Shown here piece by piece: positions 1 through 5,608 of a stretch of DNA of 9,252 nt. A program made the position numbers and the translations under genes. The notes beneath the pieces are model-generated. The model made no database searches and was not told the DNA's origin. It worked only from the letters and a program-made list of their open reading frames with translations. Source of the stretch: JBEGQX01 sp041180805 (GTDB lineage: Bacteria; Planctomycetota; Planctomycetia; Gemmatales; Gemmataceae); the NCBI GenBank assembly GCA_041180805.1, contig JBEGQX010000380.1, forward strand, positions 1-9,252. The letters run 5' to 3'. How positions within the stretch are numbered: the first letter of the stretch is position 1; each line of letters starts with the position of its first letter.

Positions 1-614
1 ACCTTGACCAGCCTGTTTGTGTCGTTTGACCGTTCGTAGATAATTCTAAGATTTGCAAGCATCCTGGTGATGATTTGTAGATTATTCACAGCTTCCAGGT
101 GTTGATCGGTCAGTGTGAAATTGGTGCCTGTTGCGCCCCAGGCAAGCTGCTGACAATCGGAATATTCGAGAATCCGACCACCCTGAAATAGGTCGAAGTA
201 AACCTTTTGCCTGCCTTCACACGCCAGGTTCACAAAATGCCCCGGTAGTCCCACACCGAATATCCTAAGCCCTGCCTCTTTTCCCATCGTGATTGCCAGA
301 ACCGAAAGGGAAATGGGAATGCCTAGCCTTCTGTCTATCACTTGGTTCAGGAAACTGTTGGCAGGGTTGTAATAATCTTTCTGGTTGCCCTGAAAACCAA
401 GGTCGTGTGTGAAATATCGCATGAAGGCCTTGACCTTCATTTCAAGGTCTTTGCCAAGCGGAAGCTGAATTCCCTTTCCCATCATTCTGATTTCGGACTT
501 GTAGCCATCCACATCCAAGTTAGGATACTCATCAGAAGCAAATGCGAATGCCAGGTCGAGGAGCGAATTCTCTTCGTTGAAAAGGTTTTCAGAATGATGC
601 AATTCATCGTTCAT
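1..614 (-). CDS. SirB1-family transglutaminase-like protein (5' part, runs off the left edge)
   Basis: Reading the minus strand from the ATG at 614-612 gives 204 complete codons with no stop before base 1, so the C-terminus lies outside the window. Residues about 60-130 match the SirB1/Transglut_core2 family closely: a YFTHDLGFQGN segment (67-77), then YYNPANSFLNQVIDRRLGIP (81-100), ISLSVLAI (101-108) and GVGLPGHFVNL (120-130). These correspond to the family hallmarks 'NSYLNxVLxRRxGIPISLS' and 'GxxxPGHF'. The helical stretch near 180-195 (TRMLANLRIIYERSND) fits the point where the family's C-terminal TPR-like region begins. E. coli SirB1 is about 270 residues, so perhaps 60-90 residues are missing. 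The biochemical role of the family is not well defined; a peptidase or transglutaminase-like fold is the usual assignment. It is divergent from the kinase gene and probably a separate transcription unit. There is no clear Shine-Dalgarno, and a perfect TATAAT lies just upstream, so the message may be leaderless. No in-frame upstream ATG was found as an alternative. Confidence 0.9.
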   Translation of the reverse strand, partial: MNDELHHSENLFNEENSLLDLAFAFASDEYPNLDVDGYKSEIRMMGKGIQLPLGKDLEMKVKAFMRYFTHDLGFQGNQKDYYNPANSFLNQVIDRRLGIPISLSVLAITMGKEAGLRIFGVGLPGHFVNLACEGRQKVYFDLFQGGRILEYSDCQQLAWGATGTNFTLTDQHLEAVNNLQIITRMLANLRIIYERSNDTNRLVK

Positions 615-620
615 ATGGTT

Positions 621-628
621 ATTATAGT
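621..628. promoter_or_regulatory. Overlapping divergent -10-like elements in the SirB1/kinase intergenic region
   Basis: On the minus strand bases 626-621 read TATAAT, a perfect -10 consensus. On the plus strand bases 623-628 read TATAGT, a 5/6 match. They share the four bases TATA at 623-626. The minus element would place transcription initiation at about base 614, the first base of the SirB1-family ATG, implying a leaderless transcript. The plus element would give a leader of about 30 nt before the kinase ATG at 665. Neither strand shows a convincing -35 at 16-18 bp spacing, so this rests on the -10 matches and position alone. Confidence 0.35.
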
Positions 629-652
629 GGGTGCTCGTCCTTATTGATTTCC

Positions 653-658
653 GGTGAG
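653..658 (+). promoter_or_regulatory. Ribosome binding site that sets the kinase start at 665
   Basis: GGTGAG ends six bases before the ATG at 665-667, a normal Shine-Dalgarno distance. The frame stays open upstream to a TTG at 644, but that codon has no such site in front of it and would absorb the purine-rich stretch into the coding region. The ATG at 665 is therefore preferred. Confidence 0.6.
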
Positions 659-664
659 AAGATT

Positions 665-2170
665 ATGGAATTGACGGTCCAGACACTTTATGGATTGCTT
701 TTACGAAGCAAGCTCTTCAAGCCTGAAGATGCCAAAGTGATGATGGCCCGTTGGAACACGGAATCCAAGGCGGGGGCCACCGACCTGGGAAAGTTCACGG
801 CATGGTTGGTGAACCGCAAATATGTGACTGAATATCAGGCCTCCCTTCTTGTGCGGGGGCATGCGGAAGGTTTCTTTGTCAACACCTACAAGGTTCTTGA
901 GAGATTAGGCAAAGGCAGGATGGGTGGTGTTTACAAGGCTGAACACGAAACGGGCCAGATTGTGGCTCTCAAGGTTTTACCACCTTCCAAGGCACGTGAA
1001 AAGAATCACCTCATGCGTTTTCACCGTGAAGCCAAGATTGGCATGGGGCTGAATCACAACAACATTGTGAAGACCTTTGAGACCGGTAAATGCAACGGCC
1101 TGTATTACATGGTTTTGGAATACCTTGCCGGTGAAACCCTGGAAAGTTTTTTGAAAAAGTCAGGGAAGTTAAGTCCCGCAGAGGCCTGCCACATTGTTTA
1201 TCAGGCGTTACGGGGCTTGGATTGCATCAACCAGGCAAACTTGGTGCATCGGGATTTGAAACCGGCAAACATGATGCTTGTGGGAGATGTTCAGTCAGGG
1301 TCTGTTTTGACTAAAACCCTTAAAATTCTGGACATGGGGCTTGGCAAGGCAGCAAAACCCCGTGACAGTCAGCAACAGGCGGCCACGGCATTGCACCTGA
1401 CCGATGAAGGAGTGATACTTGGCACCCCTGATTACATGGCTCCTGAGCAGGCTCGTGATGCCAGAAGCATTGATATTCGCGCCGATATCTACAGCCTTGG
1501 ATGTGTGCTTTATCATCTTCTTTCAGGGCAGCCGCCATTCCCGGATACGAATATTGTCAATCAGATGATACGCCATGCCACTGAACCGCCAAGGCCTGTT
1601 CAGGAACTAAACCCCAAGGTGCCTGAGGGTTTGAACCAGATCATTCAGTACATGCTGGCCAAAGAACCCAAGGATCGTTACCAGACTCCTGAGCGATGTG
1701 CCCAGGCTTTGGCGGTCTTCATGAATGCAGGCCCTTTTGTGGCGCCAGCAAATCCCGATGCTGAAATAAAACTTCAAAAGTACATGACCTGGCTGGAGAC
1801 GGAAAAAACCGCGGTCCGCGATGCCAAAGGCGGCGATGAGGACGGCTATCTTTACGATCCACCCAGCGAGGAATCTGTTTCCACTTCCGATAGCAATACT
1901 GACAGCTCCTCGGAAACCGTGGTGCAAAGACCAGGCTCTCAGTCTGGCGGTTCGGTTGGAAGCTTTGAGTTTGAAAATGTGCCGGCGTACAAAGGTCGCA
2001 AAAGAAAAGAAGTTGAGGAAGGTTTCGATATTGGTGGTTGGTTCACCCTTTCTAGAAGAGAGCTGGCCATATTCGTTGTGGGCGTGGTTGCGGGCACAAT
2101 TGCCACTTTGTTGGGCGGCATCTTTGCTCTTAATTCCAGGGAAAGCAAAAAGGCCACCGGCCAGAAATGA
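665..2170 (+). CDS. Membrane-anchored Hanks-type Ser/Thr protein kinase
   Basis: This 501-residue protein should phosphorylate Ser/Thr on cytoplasmic partners. Residues 1-70 form a helical N-terminal domain containing TEYQASLLV (55-63), a layout common in planctomycete kinases. The kinase domain covers about 75-355: glycine loop LGKGRMGGVY (81-90), ATP-binding Lys103 in VALK, helix-C Glu122, catalytic HRDLKPAN (195-202, Asp197), DMG at 223-225 where DFG is usual, the APE motif at 259-261, and Asp274 in DIYSLG. All residues needed for catalysis are present, so it is probably active. An acidic, Ser/Thr-rich linker (about 400-432) and a basic patch KGRKRKE (443-449) lead to one membrane helix at about 467-489. 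Only about a dozen residues follow, so the kinase faces the cytoplasm and no extracytoplasmic sensor is fused to it. The stop overlaps the next gene by 4 bp (ATGA), implying co-transcription and translational coupling. Substrates are unknown; the FHA proteins downstream are natural candidate readers. Confidence 0.95.
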   Translation: MELTVQTLYGLLLRSKLFKPEDAKVMMARWNTESKAGATDLGKFTAWLVNRKYVTEYQASLLVRGHAEGFFVNTYKVLERLGKGRMGGVYKAEHETGQIVALKVLPPSKAREKNHLMRFHREAKIGMGLNHNNIVKTFETGKCNGLYYMVLEYLAGETLESFLKKSGKLSPAEACHIVYQALRGLDCINQANLVHRDLKPANMMLVGDVQSGSVLTKTLKILDMGLGKAAKPRDSQQQAATALHLTDEGVILGTPDYMAPEQARDARSIDIRADIYSLGCVLYHLLSGQPPFPDTNIVNQMIRHATEPPRPVQELNPKVPEGLNQIIQYMLAKEPKDRYQTPERCAQALAVFMNAGPFVAPANPDAEIKLQKYMTWLETEKTAVRDAKGGDEDGYLYDPPSEESVSTSDSNTDSSSETVVQRPGSQSGGSVGSFEFENVPAYKGRKRKEVEEGFDIGGWFTLSRRELAIFVVGVVAGTIATLLGGIFALNSRESKKATGQK

Positions 2171-3330
2171 TGGTTAGCAGGATGATTCTTCGCGGAAAAA
2201 ACCTGGCTGATGGCCAACTGATTGATGTGCGATGTGAAAATGGATTGATTGCACAAGTTGGCCCCCCAACTGCCAAAATACCGGACCATGAATCCGAGTG
2301 GCTTGCTCCTGCCTTGTTTGATCTGCAGATCAATGGTGCAGTTGGAATAGCTTTTAGTGATCCCTCCCTGAACATGGAGGGAATTCAAGAAGTAGCCAAA
2401 CAATGTGCCACTCATGGTATCGGGGGTATATGCCCCACCCTGATTACAAACTCTCGTCAAACGCTGATTCATGGTTTTGCGACGCTTGCCAAAGCCCGTG
2501 AAGCGGATTCCTGGTTGAATGCGTTCATGCCTTGCTACCACCTGGAGGGGCCTTATCTTTCCAGTCAGGATGGCCCCCGTGGAGCACATTCCCTTGAACA
2601 TATCCGAAACCCCGATTATCACGAATTCATGGAGTTTCAAAAAGCTGCGGATGGAAGAATAAGACTTGTAACATTAGCACCCGAGTTGCCCGGCGCAATG
2701 GCATTTATTGAAAAGCTGGTTAGGGATGGAGTTCGTGTTGCGATTGGTCACACGGCCGCACCACCTGCGATAATCAGAGATGCCGTAAAAGCGGGTGCAA
2801 CACTTTCCACTCATCTTGGAAATGGTTCCCATGCCATGTGGCCCAGGCATGAGAATTACTTTTTTGAGCAATTGTCCAACGATGAGCTCACCGCCAGCTT
2901 CATAAGCGATGGTCATCATTTGCCGGTCGCACTACTCAAGGTAATTCTTCGTACAAAACCCAAGAACAGGCTGATAATGACCTCGGATGCCAGTAGCCTG
3001 GCATGTTTACCACCCGGGGTTTACAAAAGTTGGGGTAAAGACCTTGAAGTCCTGCCCGGAGGCAAGGTGGTTTTGCCAGGTACTCCGTTTCTTGCCGGTG
3101 CCGGAGTTCTTACCGATGCCTGCGTTCAGTATCTGCTGGAAAATGGATTGCTGGATCTTCCCTCTGCCATAGGAGTGGCATCCTCGGCCCCCATGAACTA
3201 CTTGGGGATTAAAGCTTGGGAAATTGTGGTTGGCAGGCCTTCAAATATCTTGCTGGCTCAATCCAATGCCTTAAAGCCTTTTAAGATTCATGGAACTTTG
3301 GTCGGAGAACGCTGGTTTGCACCCTGTTAG
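2167..3330 (+). CDS. Divergent NagA-like amidohydrolase (putative N-acetylglucosamine-6-phosphate deacetylase)
   Basis: This 387-residue protein has the length and fold signature of N-acetylglucosamine-6-phosphate deacetylase, which releases acetate from GlcNAc-6-P during amino-sugar or cell-wall recycling. Visible landmarks are a short N-terminal beta region, FDLQING (51-57), the metal-ligand glutamate in HLEGP (125-129, Glu127), metal-ligand histidines in GHT (His195) and THL (His216), SDGHH (247-251), and a TSDAS segment with the presumed catalytic Asp274. It departs from classical NagA: the usual THLFNAM is THLGNGSHAM, the usual GTLAGS region is GTPFLAGAG (305-313), and the GxLxxGxxAD signature near the C-terminus is degraded to IVVGRPSNILL. 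It may therefore act on another acylated sugar or amide, so no gene symbol is given. It starts inside the kinase stop codon (ATGA); a second ATG at 2170 is an equally possible start. There is no strong Shine-Dalgarno, consistent with translational coupling. It is cytoplasmic, with no signal peptide. Confidence 0.82.
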   Translation: MMVSRMILRGKNLADGQLIDVRCENGLIAQVGPPTAKIPDHESEWLAPALFDLQINGAVGIAFSDPSLNMEGIQEVAKQCATHGIGGICPTLITNSRQTLIHGFATLAKAREADSWLNAFMPCYHLEGPYLSSQDGPRGAHSLEHIRNPDYHEFMEFQKAADGRIRLVTLAPELPGAMAFIEKLVRDGVRVAIGHTAAPPAIIRDAVKAGATLSTHLGNGSHAMWPRHENYFFEQLSNDELTASFISDGHHLPVALLKVILRTKPKNRLIMTSDASSLACLPPGVYKSWGKDLEVLPGGKVVLPGTPFLAGAGVLTDACVQYLLENGLLDLPSAIGVASSAPMNYLGIKAWEIVVGRPSNILLAQSNALKPFKIHGTLVGERWFAPC

Positions 3331-3380
3331 GTTCGTTTTTAGGGGGGGATGGTTTTCCTGTTTCGAGTTGCAATTACTTG

Positions 3381-3409
3381 TTGAGTTTGAGTTGTGACTG
3401 ACATACCAT
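3381..3409 (+). promoter_or_regulatory. Weak sigma70-like promoter candidate ahead of the vWA gene
   Basis: TTGAGT (3381-3386) and TACCAT (3404-3409) are separated by exactly 17 bp; each matches its consensus at four of six positions. The element lies in the 127-bp gap between the amidohydrolase and vWA genes, the largest gap among the plus-strand genes, where a new transcript start is most plausible. No convincing intrinsic terminator hairpin was found in this gap, so read-through from the kinase operon remains possible. Confidence 0.22.
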
Positions 3410-3457
3410 CGAAGAACATTTTTTAGCAGGAATAAAGTTGCAAAGGTTGAGAATAAC

Positions 3458-4747
3458 ATGAGTCAGGCCCCTTCCCGTGCCAAGATACATCTTGAAAGAA
3501 TGATGCACCGTAGCAGTATTGCCGTTCAGGGTGAAAGTGCTGCCAGCTATGCGTTGTTAAAGCTTATCCCTGCGGCAAACAGTGGCGCCGCGAATATTCG
3601 CATCCAGCTTGCCATGGTGTTGGATGTTTCAGGTTCCATGTATGAGGAAGATGGTACCGGTATTAGCCGTTTGAACAGGATACAGGAAGCTGCTAACTCG
3701 GCTCTGGAGTACCTGCGCCCAACGGATAGCATTGCCATCGTGGCATTTGCCAACAATGCGGAGTTGGTGCTTCCGGCCACACCGGTTTCTGAAAAAGCAA
3801 GGATCATGGATGTCATCAACAAGATTGACATGTTTAATGTGGATGCTGGTGGTACCTCAATGGATCAGGGAATCGACCTTGGGTTGGCGGAATTAAGGAA
3901 GACCAAGGACGACGGTTCGGTCTCTCAGTTAGTGGTTTTAACCGATGGTGAAACCACAGGGGAGCAGCTTTGCAGGGAATATGCCAGAAAGGCTCCCGAG
4001 GAAAAGATTCGCTTTAGTGTGATCGGGGTTGGTACTGAATGGAATTCATCCTTGATCAAGGACATAGCGTCTTTGTCCAACGGTTCTTGGTACTACATTG
4101 ATGTTCAGGAGGTTGGTTCTGCCAAGAAGGTATTTGCGGCTGAGTTTCAAAGCCTGGCTTCTGTGGGTTTTCGTGATGTTGAAATCCATCTGAAGCCCTT
4201 GAAGGATATTCGAGTGAAAAGGTTCCGCATGGTGGTTCCTGAAATCAAAGACCTTGCGGTTCAGGAAGTTTCGGAGAGACACCAAATTATCAAGCTTGGC
4301 ACATTGGAAAAAGATAAAACCTCGAAGTATCTTTTGGATCTCAGCCTCCCCAAAAGGCCCGATGGCAAGTTCAAGTTGCTGGATATTGAAATCTTTTTCG
4401 ACACAGGTATAGCCGGAAGGGAAACTTCGGGTGCGGTGCCCCTTGAAATGACCTATACCGCCGCAGGCCAGGGTTACATTAATGCCGAGGTTGCAAGGCA
4501 TATAGATGAAGTTCAGATTTTTGAGCTTAACAAGAATCTTCAGAACGCCATCACTGCGGGAAATGCCCAGGAAGCGACTCGTGTGGCCCAAAGCATCGAA
4601 AAGAAGGGCGAAATCATGGGAGCCAGGGCCGCCAAGAAAACCATGCTTGCCAAGCAGGTGCTTTCCGAGATCAACCAAGGGGGAAGGGTTTCCAAAAAGA
4701 CCCAGCTTGCGGTGGATGATGCTGCCAGAGCGGCAGAGGAAATTTAA
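3458..4747 (+). CDS. Cytoplasmic von Willebrand factor A (vWA) domain protein with an intact MIDAS
   Basis: This 429-residue protein has no signal peptide or membrane helix and should be cytosolic. Its vWA domain spans about residues 47-225. The metal-ion-dependent adhesion site is complete: DVSGS (Asp56, Ser58, Ser60), Thr133 in GGTSM and Asp163 in LTDGE. Such domains bind a divalent metal and hold partner proteins; in bacteria they often serve as assembly or signalling adaptors. Residues 235-335 look like a beta-rich domain that follows vWA in related proteins. From about 340 to the end the sequence is predicted helical and rich in Lys, Ala and Glu (for example KKTMLAKQVLSEI, 393-405), perhaps a protein-binding tail. 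The start is the first Met of the frame, with a weak GAG-type ribosome site (3449-3451) six bases upstream. It begins the four-gene run with the FHA genes, which argues for a role in phosphoprotein signalling. The specific partner is unknown. Confidence 0.93.
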   Translation: MSQAPSRAKIHLERMMHRSSIAVQGESAASYALLKLIPAANSGAANIRIQLAMVLDVSGSMYEEDGTGISRLNRIQEAANSALEYLRPTDSIAIVAFANNAELVLPATPVSEKARIMDVINKIDMFNVDAGGTSMDQGIDLGLAELRKTKDDGSVSQLVVLTDGETTGEQLCREYARKAPEEKIRFSVIGVGTEWNSSLIKDIASLSNGSWYYIDVQEVGSAKKVFAAEFQSLASVGFRDVEIHLKPLKDIRVKRFRMVVPEIKDLAVQEVSERHQIIKLGTLEKDKTSKYLLDLSLPKRPDGKFKLLDIEIFFDTGIAGRETSGAVPLEMTYTAAGQGYINAEVARHIDEVQIFELNKNLQNAITAGNAQEATRVAQSIEKKGEIMGARAAKKTMLAKQVLSEINQGGRVSKKTQLAVDDAARAAEEI

Positions 4748-4773
4748 CAAGTTCTTTAATCGGGAATTACTTC

Positions 4774-4778
4774 GGGAG
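4774..4778 (+). promoter_or_regulatory. Ribosome binding site of the zinc-ribbon/FHA gene
   Basis: GGGAG sits five bases before the ATG at 4784 and is one of the clearest Shine-Dalgarno sequences in the window. It supports this start, which also places the first zinc-ribbon cysteine at residue 4. Confidence 0.6.
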
Positions 4779-4783
4779 ATGTC

Positions 4784-5569
4784 ATGAGTAGCTGTCCGTT
4801 TTGCAATTTCAAAAATGAGGATGGGGCGATTTTTTGCGAGCAATGCAAGTCCGATTTGTCCTCTGCGGATGTGGCATTAGCCATTCCCATGGAGGATGCC
4901 ATTCCGATGGCAGACGCCGTTCCTGAAATTCCTGTGGCCGAGCCTTTCAGTTTCGAGGATGTTGCCCAGGCTATTCCCGTGGAAGAGGTCCCTTCCGCAC
5001 TTGCCTTTCCTGATGTTCCCCCTGAAATTCCATCTGCAACACCGATAGCCGAGGCGGTTCCTGTCGCTATCCCAGAACCCATAGCAGAAGCGGTTCCTGT
5101 TGCTATCCCAGAACCCATGCCAGTGGCCGAGGCTGTGCCTGTCCCTGCCCCTGTGGTTGCCCCCGCACCAGTGGAAGTGCCACCCCCTGCCCCGGTGGCA
5201 AGCCAGGCTCCGGTTGTATCTGATGATCCTTATTCGGTTCCAACCACTGCCAACCCCAGATTACAGGTTCTAAGGGGACAAAGGCCAAAAGCCGAATACC
5301 CCATCATGGAAGGCTTGAACTTTATGGGTCGTGCCGATGAAAAACCTGTGGACATTGACTTGGAAGAACAGGAAAACCCTGAAAAGGTATGGTGCAGCCG
5401 CCAGCATGCGGTCATTGAACTTGATAACCAAAAAATCACCATCGAAGACTTGAACAGTTCCAATGGTACCTTCTTAAATCGCAACAAGATTTACCCGGGC
5501 CAAAAGATGCCCATGAAGGCCGGCGATGTCATCCAAATTGGCAGTATTCAGATGAAGGTGTTGTTCTAG
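4784..5569 (+). CDS. Soluble zinc-ribbon / Pro-Ala-rich linker / FHA domain protein
   Basis: This 261-residue protein has three parts. Residues 4-21 are a zinc ribbon with two CxxC knuckles (Cys4, Cys7, Cys18, Cys21). Residues about 30-155 are a low-complexity linker dominated by Ala, Pro, Val and Glu, with recurrent AIPxA/AVPxA phrases; it is probably extended and mobile. Residues about 158-261 are a forkhead-associated (FHA) domain with the standard phospho-threonine-binding landmarks: GR (182-183), SRQH (205-208), and SSNGTF with Asn227-Gly228, then AGDVIQIG (247-253). FHA domains bind phospho-Thr peptides, so this is a likely reader of the kinase encoded upstream. There is no membrane segment or signal peptide, so it is cytosolic. 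It follows the vWA gene by 36 bp and precedes the 888-residue membrane protein gene by 39 bp, suggesting one operon. The zinc ribbon may bind protein rather than nucleic acid; the sequence cannot decide this. Confidence 0.94.
   Translation: MSSCPFCNFKNEDGAIFCEQCKSDLSSADVALAIPMEDAIPMADAVPEIPVAEPFSFEDVAQAIPVEEVPSALAFPDVPPEIPSATPIAEAVPVAIPEPIAEAVPVAIPEPMPVAEAVPVPAPVVAPAPVEVPPPAPVASQAPVVSDDPYSVPTTANPRLQVLRGQRPKAEYPIMEGLNFMGRADEKPVDIDLEEQENPEKVWCSRQHAVIELDNQKITIEDLNSSNGTFLNRNKIYPGQKMPMKAGDVIQIGSIQMKVLF
5048..5119 (+). repeat. In-frame 36-bp tandem duplication in the FHA-protein linker
   Basis: Two adjacent 36-bp units (5048-5083 and 5084-5119) encode the 12-residue phrase AEAVPVAIPEPI/M twice (residues 89-112). 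The units differ at four bases, all in third codon positions; three are silent and the last changes Ile to Met. A third, degenerate start of the phrase (VAEAVPVP) follows directly. This looks like a fairly recent in-frame expansion of the flexible linker. Confidence 0.9.
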
Positions 5570-5608
5570 GCCTTTGGAAACAGACTTTCAAACTGAAGTT
5601 GGGCTACA

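Noticed and set aside
342..647. Open plus-strand frame of about 100 codons across the left region
   Set aside because: It runs antisense to the SirB1-family gene, whose minus-strand translation has clear family motifs. The plus-strand translation has no recognisable domain.
644..664. Upstream TTG start for the kinase
   Set aside because: The GGTGAG ribosome site is ideally spaced for the ATG at 665, and the TTG has no site of its own.
1939..2640. Minus-strand open frame of 233 codons
   Set aside because: It lies antisense across the kinase/amidohydrolase junction, with both plus-strand products well supported. The translation is low in recognisable motifs and it has no ribosome site.
3331..3457. 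Search for a terminator or riboswitch in the largest gap on the plus strand
   Set aside because: A G-run (3342-3348) and T-rich stretches are present, but no stable inverted repeat or recognisable riboswitch core was found by eye.
4046..4843. Minus-strand open frame of 265 codons
   Set aside because: It is antisense to the vWA gene and crosses into the FHA gene. No domain is visible, and it is explained by the codon composition of the real gene.
4756..5118. Minus-strand repetitive Gly/Ala/Ser/Thr-rich frame with repeated GIATGTASA phrases
   Set aside because: The repeat is only the complement of the Pro/Ala/Val-rich linker of the FHA protein, whose ribosome site, zinc ribbon and FHA domain fix the true frame.
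5570..5608. Possible terminator hairpin (TTTGGAAA with TTTCAAA) between the FHA and 888-residue genes
   Set aside because: The stem is short, AT-rich and bulged, with no following T tract. The small gap and shared orientation favour read-through.
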